The notes under the pieces are model-generated. The model ran no database searches. It saw only the letters and a list, made by a program, of their open reading frames with translations, and was not told the origin of the DNA. A DNA stretch of 64,000 nucleotides, taken from Calliphora vicina (Eukaryota > Arthropoda > Insecta > Diptera > Calliphoridae). The position numbers and the translations under genes were made by a program. Each line of letters begins with the position of its first letter. Positions within the stretch are counted from its first letter, which is position 1. Shown piece by piece: positions 23,163-35,371 of this stretch. The DNA lies in contig NC_088781.1 in the NCBI RefSeq assembly GCF_958450345.1, positions 29,365,857-29,429,856 on the forward strand, in the 5' to 3' direction.

Positions 23163-25029
23163 CACAGTGCTTTGTTCAATGGACAAAAATCAAAAACAAG
23201 ATCATGTCTTTGATGTTAATGAAATTTATATTTTTCAATAGACAACTAAATAACTCATTCGTGTAAAAAAGACTTTTTTATAAATATCTTTTTTTGTCGT
23301 CACTAGAGGTCGCTAAAATTAGTACATTTTCAACATAAATTTTATGGAGAAAAATAAATTTTTTTTAAGGTTAACTAAAATCATTGTTAAAAGTTCGTTT
23401 TAAAAGATATAAACTCGCCATTGGCTGCAAATGAAAGAATATGAATGTGGAATTTTGGAAAATTACTGTTTTTGTCAAAAAATGTTTAACAGTTTAATCT
23501 GCGCAATTTTTAATAATTAAAATTTTTTTATTGTAAACCTGAAATTCTAAAACTTTGTTGGAATATTAGTAAAATACGTGTTAATCTATTTTGATTATGT
23601 TTTACTATAGAATAGCCATAAGTATTGTCTATAAGAAAATGTAATCATTAGTTGTCCTTTCGTATGAAAACTATTGAAATTTTGTTTTTGTTTAAATGTA
23701 TAAATTACCATTTCGTAAATTTTTAATTTGATGGTTTAGGGAAATAGCTCCAGATTTTTGGTTTTTTATAAAATAATACCGTTTTTTCTTTTAAATAACT
23801 AGGAAATGTTGCGTTATTTAACAAAAGTAGTTTAATGGCATAAAGTGTATTAATAGGTCTTTATTTGGTTCTTGATGTTGTATGTTTTTTTGCTGAAATC
23901 AAAAAAAATTCTAAAGTTTGATTTAATTTTGAAAAAAAAACGTGTTAATAAATTTTAATTTTTCTTTAATTTTATCTAATGCCTATCTCTTATTTATTAT
24001 AATGTGAAATCATTATTTGTCCGTTTTGACTAGAACTTTAAAAAAAAAATTGTTTTGATGGCACCCATAAATAATACATTTTTACCGTAAATGTAAGTAA
24101 CTCAATAATTTAATATAACCTACATATCCTTAGATTTAGATATTAATATGAGCTTCTGCTGATATTAGGAACACTTAAAGTATAGTCCAACATCCAGTTT
24201 CTAATATTACAGCTGAACCATAAGGCTATCAATATTTGAAAATGTCCGTCCATCCGTCCTTCCGAATTTAGAAAATATATAAAATATTGCAGTATTTTTT
24301 TTAAAAAAGGATATATGGCAGTTATGTAAATCCTTTCTAGAATTGAAATGTTAATAACTAAATTAATCTGATATTATAAGAGAACAATAATTTCTCAAAA
24401 TTAATAATTTTATTCAGGTTCATAGGTTTTTTAAGGAAAAGGATCTATGGCAGCCACCCGAATCCTTGCCTCGATTGTAATAAATATTTTCACAAACAAC
24501 AATAACTTTATTAAAATGATTATAACCAAATTGGTTCCAAAATAAGAAACGATTTTTACGAATTTTTTAAAAAAAAAATTATATGTTATACAGGATATTG
24601 AAATCTTGATGTCTTGTAATTATGAGTATCCTTCCGATAAAATTTTCATAACTTTGCATCTAATATTATAAAAGAACAATAATTTCTGAAAATTAATAAT
24701 TTTATACAGGTTTATAAGTTTTTTAAGGAAAAGGATGTTTGGCAGCCACCGGAATCCTTGCTGCAATTGTAATACAAATTTTCACAAACAACAATAACTT
24801 TATTAAAATGACTATAACCAAATTTTAGAATGTTAGGAGTATAACTGTGAATTTTATTCAAAATTATATGTTCAGGATATATGGGAGGTACCCGTGTCCT
24901 TTCACGGATTTTTTCAAAAATTATATTTTTTCTTAATCTTACCAAAAGGTAATATTCCACAAATTTTTATTTGTCTGCAATAACTCCTTCTATTTTTGTC
25001 CATTGCCTATATGAAAACAAAGCACTGTG
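23163..25029. mobile_element. Transib-like element T2 with recombination-signal-like ends
   Basis: The 1867-bp element is flanked by a perfect 5-bp duplication TGGCA (23158-23162 and 25030-25034). Each end starts CACAGTGCTTTGTT. Left end: CACAGTG, 13-nt spacer, ACAAAAATC. Right end on minus: CACAGTG, 23-nt spacer, ACAAAAATA. The ends are otherwise the same (CAATGGACAAAAAT), differing by a 10-bp segment TTCATATAGG. Known context: Transib makes 5-bp duplications, and its ends resemble V(D)J signals (heptamer CACAGTG, nonamer ACAAAAACC). No transposase frame is present; the interior carries a direct duplication. Confidence 0.75.
24360..24830 (+). repeat. Direct duplication (~170 bp, offset 291 bp) inside T2
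   Basis: TATTATAAGAGAACAATAAT at about 24372 recurs as TATTATAAAAGAACAATAAT at about 24663. Both continue through TTTTTTAAGGAAAAGGAT, GGCAGCCACC and CAACAATAACTTTATTAAAA. Divergence of around 10 percent by eye shows that the duplication is not recent. Confidence 0.75.
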
Positions 25030-25034
25030 TGGCA

Positions 25035-27418
25035 TGGTCCTGTTACTATTTGACTTATTTTGCGCAATTTTAGTAGTTTTACGCAAATTCCAACGATTGT
25101 GTGTTGTGAAAATTTATAAAAAAACCACTGATTTATGAGCACTTCTGAAGGGGTGTGTCAATTTTGATTTTAACTTTAATTAATTCCACATGTATTGGTT
25201 TCATATTAGTATCAAAATGTTTGCGAAGTTATTCCTAATGTTTTTAAATATAAAAAATTAAATGAGAAATGAATTACATTCTGATTTCTTTTTATTTTGC
25301 TACAGTTTTCAAAGAAATTTTTCCTTTAAAGCATCTCCATTACTACAAAATTTTAATAAGTCCCCAAACCTCTTCTAAACACAAAGCGACAGTAATGTTT
25401 TACTGCATGAATATCAGTTGTAAAAAGTAAATGTGTTTTGATGTAAGGACTTGTATAGACATTCATCCATATACTCAAATGTAAATATTATTGTGTATTT
25501 TTGTAACTGGGGCATGTTTAAGATTGTCATGAATTGAGCAGGAAAAATAAAACAGATACATTTTTACATTATTCGTTTTTATATTGTAACTTACATACAT
25601 ATCATAACACACAATAAGTTTTTTTGTATTTTATAGCAAACACATTTTTAGTTTCTTTTTTTTTTCTTGTCTAGATAAATATTTTGTAGATTATTTGTGT
25701 ATGCTTTTTGTATACTTCATATGTAGATATGAATTCATGGAAAATTGTGAATGGAATTGTAATTTATTGTTTTCTTTATAAGAAACAAATCAACTAAAGA
25801 TAGCAGGAAATTGAAATCAAAAAGATTGTAATTCTTAAAAAAGCAAAACATTTTTATTTTTGTTCTACCTATCTACTACAGTATTGTAGTGATAGCTTTT
25901 TCCACTTATCGAAATGTTTTCATAGTTGCGTGATTAATATTTAGAAATATACTTTGTCTGGGGAAAAATTCGTCATTTCCTTGTAAGGAAGCAAGAGATA
26001 ACAATTTCAAAGGTAGATTGACATATGTTGTTTCAATTGGTTGCTAGGTGAATGTTTTGTATCATAACATTTAATGAAATTTTGTTGAAAAGTTAAGTTT
26101 GATTTAAGGAATTCTTTGCAAATACTGTACTGTACAAAAATCTTTGTCTTTATGTCTATAAATGCAAATGATATTCTGGAATGGACAATTTAACATGGAT
26201 TACAAAACAAATACGAGTTATTGTGCTTAAACTAAAGGCAAATTATTATAATTAGCTCTTAATTTAAAAGTTTTTAAGTCTGTTAACAGCTTCTATTATG
26301 AAATTTGTCTACTACATTTTACAGCATCCCTTTCTTACTACACTTTGCACACATTAATGCTACTAAACGTAATATATTTTTTTGTTTACTTTTGCCACAG
26401 GTTACTTTCACAATAGATGTAGATAAAATTCCTAAATCTACTTAAATTTTCGAAAATTCCTCCTTAAGGGTAATTTGAAAACTTTTGTATACCAAATTTC
26501 ACATGTAGTGGAACATGCAACTAGCAGTTAAGTGCATCACATTTGCTTCCAATATCCTACAACTTAATGATACTAATAATGGTTGTTATCTGTTTATAAC
26601 ATCCATTAATATCTCATGAATGCAAACAGTTGAAAACAAAAAATCTTTTGGTAACTTTAAATATCTCAATTTAAATTCAACAGCACTTTTTTGGGAGCTG
26701 CTCTTAATTGGAGTGTTAAAAATGCAGGTGATTATTTTAAGTGAAAAGCAAAAGACAACAAAAAACACAAGATGTGATTGGCTTTAGTTTTTCTACAAAT
26801 ACAGAAGGATCTCCTTTGGAAAATTAAAGATATACATTATCAGTTCTTAGTGAGTTCTTACCTAAAAACTTAGGTGAAACTATTGACGATTAATGAGCAA
26901 TATTTAAAAGAAATCAAATAAACAAAAAATGTATTTAAAATCAAATGTTAGAAAATAAAATCTTAAGCCCTTAAGTTTTTTGTTTTATTTCACAAAAAAA
27001 GAGGTCAGTGCTAATATATTAGGGTATCCTTATACGTGTTACACAATTTTCTCTGCCATATATAATCCAAGTGCAGCAAATTTAAACAATTTATAAAATT
27101 AAGAGGTTGCATATTTTATTTGAAGTTTCGAGGGCTAAACAATATTTTCCAAAAAACTAAAAAAATCCTATTAAAAATAGTTTCAGTATTAGACACCAAA
27201 ATCACAACATTAGTTCCATGTGGTCCATTCATTGAACCTTTAAAATGTGTATGTCATAAAATTTTGTACTTAGGAACCTCCCCCGATATGTAGATCCACT
27301 AAGAAGGGATTTTTGGCAATTTGAATTTTAAGGAGGTAAAAATGGAACTAATGAAGCTAGCACCAAAAATCCAACTTAATCTGAATTTATGCAAAATGTA
27401 AGGGGGCATTTACATTAT
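25035..27418. other. AT-rich stretch, nothing recognised
   Basis: No gene, inverted repeat or known family was detected by eye. Confidence 0.45.
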
Positions 27419-27653
27419 TGGGGTATTCACATGGTCTGCTATTAGTCATATTGTCATAATGTCATAATAGTTGTTGTTGTGTTTTAAACAAAAAAAGTAT
27501 TATTTTATGACAAAAAAGTATTATTTTAGTTTAAATATTCATATTAGTTTAGAACATTTTTGTTTGAAACACAACAAAAATTTGATTAAACTATCATAAT
27601 ATATTAGGATATTATGACAATATGACCAAATAGTAGACCGTGTGAATACCTCA
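27419..27653. mobile_element. Palindromic MITE, copy 1
   Basis: The left end TGGGGTATTCACATGGTCTG continues CTATTAGTCATATTGTCATA. The right end complements it: GACAATATGACCAAATAGTA then GACCGTGTGAATACCTCA. The inverted arms extend into AGTTTAAA/GTTTGAAACACAAC, making most of the 235 bp a foldback. TAT on both sides could be a 3-bp target duplication. It is related to 30824-31077. Confidence 0.7.
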
Positions 27654-29488
27654 TATTACTTTAAGTCATGACTAAAAATCATGCGTATTTTTTTGTACTA
27701 ACAAATTGTGACGTGGAAATTTTCTGTTTTTCAAGACTTTTTTTGATTTTCTGCTTTCAGTTCTTTTCTGATTGGGTGCCAAAAAAAGGCAAACATGGTA
27801 GACAAAAAAAGGCATCGTATAAATCCTAGGGGATTTTCGTTGGGGTTTTAAAAGAGAAACAAAAAAAGTCATGACTTTAAATCAAAGTGTAAATGCCACC
27901 TAAGTGGACAGGTTAGTGGTACTTTCAGATTATTGTACTTTTAAGGGTATAAAACGGGCAAAAAACGAATTTTCAGAAATTAAATTTAAATAGAATTGTA
28001 GTCCTTCTAGAAAAATTTCAAATGGAATTTGGCACTTTTTTGATATTTGAACGTCAAACTGATAATTTTTTTGATACGTTTTTTTTTACAAAAATATTTT
28101 GTATTAAAAAAAATGTTTATTATAAAACCCCTCGCGTAATAATGAATTAATAATGAAATATTTCGAAGGGTCAATTTTGCATTATGCGATACTTTTTGAA
28201 ACATAATGGATGCTGAACTAATTTCTTTTGCTAAAATGGATTTTTTTAAACTATCGAATTCGAAATCTGCCATATTATTTTCAGTTTTCTGTTTTTACTT
28301 TAGTAAAAACTGAGTGGTTAATAATGAAAATACCATGAAAGTGTTAAGAATTGGACATTTTAGTAAAATTAAAGAATTTTATAAAATTTCGGGAATTTAT
28401 TTACCTTAAAAACTAAAAAAAAATTCATATGGTGATTTTCCACGAATAAAAATATACAATTTGAATTAATGTAAAATTTTACAAATCAAAGATAACATAA
28501 CAAATGATCTTAAATAAAAGGCATTACAATTTTTGAAATTTTTAATTTCAAATACTGAAATTCCTAAAACATGGAAAATGTGTTTCAAAAACTGAGTTTT
28601 TTTAGAAAAGTGTCTACTGTGAAGTTATTTACTGTATGATATTAAAAATGCTTAGTAAGTATTTAAAACACATATGGGGTTATACAAATATGAAGCTTTT
28701 TCGTGGATCTGGGCTTTGCCTTTTTAGAATTTTTTACTCAAACCGAAATTTTTCTTCCAAAATTGGCCAAGTTTGGATAGGACTGGGGGATACCACCCCC
28801 CGCTTAAGTTAGCCAAATTTTTCTTTACACGCTTTTGCATTAAGTTATCTTTCCGGATAATATAAAAATTGTATATAGTCCCGAAAAAAATTTTTTTCTA
28901 CAAAGAAAAAATATATGGGCTTTTTTGGGAAAAACTTAAAAAATACGGCCCTTTTTACAAGTTCCAACTTTGGATGCGTATAACATTTTATAGGGAAGAG
29001 AATTTTTTAAAAAAATTTTTTATGAAAAATATAGCTGATATTTCAGAAATAAATTTCGACCCTCCTTAGGCCCGCCATATCTAAAAAACCATAAAAAGAT
29101 CCAGCAAAATTAAAAAAAATAAATTAATAAACCTAAATATCTCTTCAACTAATAGAAATAACCTACACTTGTAAGAGTTGTTTTTGTAGATCTTCCCATT
29201 TAGATTCAAAATGTCAGCTCTGTCGGGTCATAATTGGATTTTTGGCGAATTTTTTAATAAATTTGAGACCAAGGTGACCAACTTTGAGGGGCTACGCACT
29301 GGCTCCCATTGGCTCGAGGAAGCTGAACAAATGTAAATCAACTCGAAAACACCTCAGCTCATACCATGTGAAATTTCGTAATATGGAGATATTATTACGA
29401 AATTTCACAAGATACTGAATTATTTCCAAAAAAAAAGTTTCTAAACCACTGTGCGTTGTAGCATACGCCTGGTTTTTTATATTTTTTC
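27654..29488. other. AT-rich stretch, nothing recognised
   Basis: No supported gene was found. The open frames at 27672-27872, 28007-28273 and 28869-29069 lack recognisable domains and have biased composition. Confidence 0.45.
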
Positions 29489-30062
29489 ATACCCTTCGCC
29501 ATGAGTGGCAAGCGAAGTCGACATATCCATGTCCGTCTGTATGTTAAAATCAACTTTCCGAAGCCCCCAAATAACTTACATACATGATTCATACATCAAT
29601 ATCTACGAACTCAAATTCCGGCTCGGTTGCTATTTAAAATCGAAAAAACCGGGAAAACCTCGATTTTTGGCCTATTTTTGATCTATATCTGGATAACTAA
29701 GTCATTAATATAGACAATATGGATATTTAATGATAGATATTTCAAAGTCCATTATAACGATGTATATAAGGCTATAGTAAGTTGGATCTACAATGGGTCA
29801 AAATCGGGAAAAATATTTTTTTAATCAAAAATATTTTTTTTTGTCATAAATTCTTTTTTGAAAAAAAAAAAAATTTTTAAAAATTAAAAAATTGTTTTTA
29901 AAAAATTAATTTTTTTTTTTTAAAAAATAAATAAAAAATTTTTTAAATTAAAATTTTTTTTTTTTAAATTAAAAAAAATTTAAAAAAAAAAAATATTTTT
30001 AAGAATAATTTGGTGAAGTATATAAAGATTCGGCACAGCCGAATATAGCTTTCTTACTTGTT
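29489..30062 (+). mobile_element. DINE-1-like family B, copy B3
   Basis: ATACCCTTCGCCATGAGTGG starts the copy. A deletion has fused it to ATGTCCGTCTGTATG. It then follows the family body (CTTTCCGAAGCCCCCAAATA, GACAATATGGATATTTAATG, CTACAATGGGTCAAAATCGG) and an A/T-homopolymer tract. It ends in TTCGG-cacag-CCGAA plus TATAGCTTTCTTACTTGTTT. The 3' hairpin followed by the TTACTTGTT end is the Helentron-type terminus. Confidence 0.8.
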
Positions 30063-30823
30063 TTTTGAAAATATTGATTTTTTCCCTCAAAAACTTCGAG
30101 GGAAGTTTTTAGGTGATGGAGAACAATTTTAAACTTTGGTAGCATCGAAAATCCAAAAAGTGCAAAACAAGGGCCGCCGTAATATAAATATAAGAGAAAC
30201 TATTTTACTTTGTATCATCTTACATAAAAATAAAATGTATTACACATTTTGTTAACATTTTAGACTGGTATACAAATTTATGAAATGTGTGTTATTTTTA
30301 TTTTGCGTCTAAGTAAATATTTGCTAAACTAAAAAGTAGAATATTTATGTGTGTCAATAATGTTCTAAATAGAAAAAACATATACTTGAGTAAAAAAAAT
30401 AAAAATGAAGAAACATATTAAGACGGTAACAGAAATTTCCTAAGGATTAGTGGCAAAAACAGATTTATAAATTGAAGTATTTAAATATAGTTATAAAATC
30501 ATTTTTAAACTAATAGTTTGTATTTTACATGCGATCTTGTTTGGGTTCTTAAATGATTAAATAAAAGCTTCATTTTAAATTATTTAAATAATATTTTTTA
30601 AAATTTTACAAAGTCTTTATAAAGTTCATACTAATTGGTTTTTTTAAATGGCGTTTTAGTAGATTTTTTTTTTAAAATTCATTTGCTATAATTTATGTTT
30701 TCTTCTGTTATTAGTTATTTCGTTTGCAAATTTTGTATTTTAAAAATACTTATATGGGTGTATACAATAATATTATTTTTTAAAGAACACGAACGAACTG
30801 AATAAGAGCAAAATATACATATT

Positions 30824-31077
30824 TGGGGGATTCAAACGGTCTCCTATTAGGTCGTATTGTCATAATGTCATAAAACATTTTTTTAGTTTAAATAAATTTT
30901 TGTTGTGTTTCAAACAAATAAGTTATAAACTAATAAGACTTTTCTAACTATGTTTATTGGTTTGTCATAAAATAACACTTTTTTTGTTTGCAGCACAACA
31001 AGAATTTGTTTAAACTAAAAAAATATTTTACAACATTATGACAATACGACCTAATAGCAGACCGTTTGAATCCCCCA
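30824..31077. mobile_element. Palindromic MITE, copy 2
   Basis: The ends are perfect inverted repeats TGGGGGATTCAAACGGTCT and AGACCGTTTGAATCCCCCA, or nearly so, continuing inward through RTCGTATTGTCATAATG. ATT flanks both sides (30821-30823 and 31078-31080). The 254-bp element shares CTATTAG...TATTGTCATAATGTCAT with the copy at 27419. Its superfamily is unclear; a 3-bp duplication would fit PIF/Harbinger. Confidence 0.75.
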
Positions 31078-31406
31078 ATTACATATAACATGTTGTATTT
31101 ATTTAAATGAATATGAAACACATTTGCGCATGCAAAAGGTCACAATTGTAGGGTATACATTGAGAAATCATAGATCGTTATTACCCCTTCTCAATAACAA
31201 ACAAACCCTGTTAACAGAGAGTATTTGTGGAAGATTTCAGCTAGATGCTCCTTAAGTTGTTGCTCTATCGGACAGATATACATATACGTTTCGATTTGTC
31301 ACAAACGGAATGTCAAGATCAATATTCCCCCATCTTTTTTTCGAGTTACATACAAAACATTTATTTTGATATATATCCAACTCGCATCCCACTAAGCGAT
31401 CAAATA

Positions 31407-32430
31407 CAGTGGTTGACGAAATACAGTGGTTGAAAACATTTTCAAATATTTCATTAGTGGCCTAAAATCTGAAATAAATTTTTAACACTTTTGTAGTATT
31501 TTATTTGTATACTTTTATTAATAATTGACAAAACATTGGAAACTTAGGTATTATTTTAACAAATATGGTCTAAACTTTGCAATAACTCAATATTTTGTTG
31601 GATATCCCTTATATTTTATAACTGCTACACATCAACGATGCATTGAACCAATTAAAGAGTTGGAATCTCCAAACTAGGGGCATATTTTCCTCAGCGTATG
31701 GATACATAACATCGTTTAATATGGTTCTGTATCCTATACCTGTCATGGTATCATTTATAATATTAATTGGGCCCATACCTTGCCCTGAAAAATATCCCCA
31801 TAACATGATATTGCCACCGCCAAACTTAACATTCTTATTTGTGTACTTTGGATCTAATCTTTTTACCTTTGGTCGTCTTACAAATGTTCTCCCATCACTG
31901 CCTCTTAAATTGTATTTGGATTCGTTGGATAAGAGGACAGTATTCCATTTCTGTAACGACCAGTTTAAATGATCCCTGGCAAATTGTAGACGAGCAGAAC
32001 GGTTCTTTTTAGAAATGAGTGGTTTTTTCACAGGCCAATAGCAACCAAGACCAGCCTCATTTGCCCTGCGACTAACTGTTCGAGGAGTTATTTTTGGGAA
32101 TTTCTTGAACTCTCTCGCTATTAAATTATCTTGTCTAGGAGTAGTCTTACGAGGTCTTCCACCTAAATGTTGAGTTTTTACAGAACCGGTCTCACGAAAT
32201 TTCTTTATAATTTTTGAAACTGGTGATTTATTTATTGAATATTTGTCACAGATACTTTAATATCGTTTATTATTTTATTTTTTAAATCTTCACAAATCTT
32301 AACTTTAGCCATTTTCGTTAACTTTGAAAAAAGCAATTATGCGAAAAAAAATTTATTTTAAAAAAATATTTTAAATTTTGGGCTACATATGGAATATTTG
32401 GAAAAGTTTCCATTGTTTTGTTAACCACTG
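31407..32430 (-). mobile_element. Tc1-like DNA transposon, decayed, 1024 bp
   Basis: TA flanks both ends (31405-31406 and 32431-32432). The ends read CAGTGGTTGACGAAATACAG on the left and, on minus, CAGTGGTTAACAAAACAATG on the right. The inverted similarity continues through AAATATTTCAT/AAATATTCCAT and GGCC/GCCC. The left end holds an extra CAGTGGTTG start 17 bp inside, as if the terminus were duplicated. The full family length is normally 1.3-1.7 kb; this copy has lost part of the transposase. Confidence 0.85.
31587..32312 (-). pseudogene. Tc1-like transposase pseudogene
   Basis: The reading starts ATG at 32312 (MAKVKICEDLKNKI), meets a stop after a one-base loss near 32250, and resumes in frame with YSINKSPVSKIIKKF (helix-turn-helix) and GGRPRKTTPRQD (the GRPR-type motif). 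It continues through RSARLQFARDHLNW, LLSNESKYNLRGSDGR and GGGNIMLWGYFSGQGMGP. In the first catalytic block the expected Asp of SDES is Asn. The segment with the second Asp and the third acidic residue is deleted between WRFQ and the C-terminal remnant, which ends KYKGYPTKY at 31587 with one further stop. It cannot encode an active enzyme. Confidence 0.85.
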
Positions 32431-32816
32431 TATGTCTTCAAGGAAAACATCTAAGCTTTCTTTTGAAAAAAAAGTCAAAAAAGTTTTTTCACTAAATGCG
32501 AACGAACATTTTCTTTATTAATTTTTAAAATTTTTTATTTTTATTTTTTTTTTTCTAAAGATTGAAGAAATAGCTATCTAAAATATTTGGGACACATTTT
32601 GCTAAGAACAATAAGTAACAAGTTATATGAATGAGAAAAAACACCTGCTTGATCAAAATGTGAAATTTTGACCGCCTCTAACTCAAAGAGTTCTCGACCC
32701 ATCTTACTGAAAAATTGTGTCTGAATTACTATCCAACTAACCTTGGTGCAAATTTCATCCCGATCGGAAGCCATCGATTTCAAAAGTTGGTTCACTTGAC
32801 ATGAAATCGTCCATAT

Positions 32817-34590
32817 GACCGTAATTTCAACAAAGAGATATCTATAAGTGCTTAGTTACTTATGGAGTTAATATAATAGCTGGTCAAGTTACATTTTATA
32901 ATATTCATTTTCCATTTATAGAAATGTAAGATATAAGTTTTTTCTATAATAACATAGTATTTGTTAAGGTTTTCCACAAATGTCTTAAACATTTCATGAG
33001 TATGTAAAACAGTATTGTTTTCTATAAAAATCACTTGTCGACCTCTTAATACTATGAATTTTCCGACAAATTTCCTCTCTAAATATTTTAAAATATTCAG
33101 TTTTTCACACTTGTTGTGTCACTTTTCATTTTCGAATATTTTCACGAAAATTGTCAGCTAAAGTCTTAAACCTAAGTCTCATTCAAATATTTAAAATACA
33201 AAAACGTACTGTCATACAGAAAGTTTTAACAAGTAAGTAATAGTAGTATTTCATAAAATATGAATTGTTGAATTCTTAATCATTTCTTGCTTAAGGTAAT
33301 ACAATATGCAAAATTACTTAAATTTTCTTGAGACTAAAAAGAAAATGGCGCGTAAAGGATATAACAGTGGGTTTGTGTATTTGTAAGGATATAAATAAGT
33401 ATAAATAAGATAACTAGTGGTGGCAGAGGTAAGAAAAATACTTGCACACCTTATGTGATCTCTTGCAAGTTAAAAGTGTAGATTTTTATGAAAGTACGTG
33501 AATAAATGTCAGCCACAAAAACCGTTGAAGCAACTAACAACACCGCTGCAACCGCTCTCTAACGCCAACATAAAGTTTGTAAAATGATTTCATCATAAAG
33601 TAGGTGCGAGTGAGCATGTATAGTGGTGGGATGTATGTGTATTATATAAGGGTATATGCTAGAATTCATTTCATTTTATATACTTAGTTATGGCTTCCAG
33701 TTTTGTATGTTTCTTCTTACATTTTTTTCCTGCAACACTGAGTTCAAAATTTTTGCATAATCTAAGTCATAGAGGAAACGAAAAAAATGGAATAATGGTA
33801 TATATGTATGTAGGTATGAGTGTTACTTGTACTGATGCTGCTGTCGCTATTACAATTCCGGATGCAGCAAAAGTCCAAAATGGCAATATAGCAAAATCAT
33901 AAGAAGACATGATAGTGTGTGAACCAACTTACACATCCCCTCTGCACTACTCTATACAGCTATAACAACAAAACAATGACAAAACAACAAAAGAACTGAA
34001 TAAATATACTCGTAGTAAAGTCATGAAAATGTAGAAAAATATGTAGAAAACAACTTTTAAAGTCACGAAGTTAAATTATGATAAACGACGCGTAGAAATT
34101 AGAAGAGAAATATAAGAAAAAAATATGTATTCTGTTGTACATAGATACATATTCCTTTCACATGCACGCACAGAAATATAAAAAAAAATGGTTGGTCATA
34201 AGGACAATGTTTAAAATACAAGTGAACAAATTTTTGAAATATTTAAGTGAAGAAGCTGCAGATAATCACAAATTTATGACAAAACAGTGGTTCGAAACGG
34301 AGTGTGGAAATAATCAAATAAAATATAAAAAAGTCTGAAGAAAAAAGATATTGGATTTGTTTATTGCTTTCAGAACCCTAGTTTTAAGCACAATCATGGA
34401 AGTTACATATATTTTTGGCTAAATTTCAGTTTATCTTTTTCAAATATTTATGAATATATTTCTGTGCTCCTAAGGTTTAAAATTATTCTCCATCATCTTA
34501 TAACCAAATGCTAAACATTTGAGCAAAATCGGATAACATTTGAATTTTTGAGATTTAGGTCAAACTAGGAATATTTCCCAAATAAATTGA
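32817..34590. other. AT-rich stretch, nothing recognised
   Basis: No supported gene, repeat or motif was found. Confidence 0.45.
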
Positions 34591-34680
34591 AACAAGTAAG
34601 AGTGCTATATTCGGCTGCACCGACGCTTATATACGCTTTTCCAACTTTTGGTGAAATAAAATTTTTTTGTAAAAATAATT
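34591..34680 (-). mobile_element. DINE-1-like family B, 3' end fragment B4
   Basis: On minus the terminal hairpin TCGG-tgcag-CCGA is followed by ATATAGCACTCTTACTTGTT. Only about 90 bp upstream of it, including TTTCACCAAAAGTTGG, are recognisable. Confidence 0.7.
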
Positions 34681-35371
34681 AGGTGTACTATGAAATCTTT
34701 TTGGTAATTTTTATACAATGTATGTGAATACTGCGTCAAATCTAGAAGTTAAAAGAATGATTTTAGTAAATTTTACAAAATAAATTGATATCATTCATTG
34801 ATCTTCATTACTCCCATGAGTTGCTAGAATAAGAGAAACAGTTATACGAAAGCAAAAAACACTCATGAAGAATATTTTTCTTCTAAATGTAATTTACTCG
34901 TTACTATCAGATGCTATTTAGTTCATAGATAGTAGGGGAGGAATCCGTTAATGCTGGTCATGTGAACTATTACTTTTAAAGAGAGTAATATACTACCCCT
35001 CACTTAAAAAATTTTAAATTTTATTAGGTAAACAAAATTAAAAAAAATGTCATATTTTTTTTTCAAGAGTTCTTTTTATTATTTTTTTTTTAATTTAAAA
35101 AAAAAAAATTGTTGGTAAACAAAATGTTATGACAAAAAAAATTTGTCATATATTCGTATATAAATTTGTTATGAAATTGTTATTTATAAGTGCTAATGGT
35201 ACTAATTATAGGCAAGTTATAAAAAAAGATCATTTAAGAGAAAATGCTGTTCATCGGAATAATTTTTAAAACTTTTTCCTAACTTCCAGAAGTAACATAT
35301 GAGTTAATTTTAGAAGACACTTCTTCGACTTTTCCAGAAGTGAAATAATCCGCAAATTGATACCTTTAAAC
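34681..35371. other. AT-rich stretch, nothing recognised
   Basis: No supported feature was found. A/T homopolymers near 35030-35110 could be decayed DINE-B interior. Confidence 0.4.

Larger units (their letters stand above)
31340..32816 (-). mobile_element. Family C element, copy C3, split by a Tc1 element
   Basis: Left part 31340-31406 (ATTTTGATATATATCCAACT, CGCATCCCACTAAGCGATC) is a minus-strand C unit. Right part 32431-32816 continues (TCTTCAAGGAAAACATCTAA, AAGATTGAAGAAATAGCTAT, TTCACTTGACATGAAATCGT). Removing 31407-32430 and one TA joins ACTAAGCGATCAAATA to TGTCTTCAAGG, as in the uninterrupted copy at 63200. The left terminus of C3 is missing. Confidence 0.7.
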
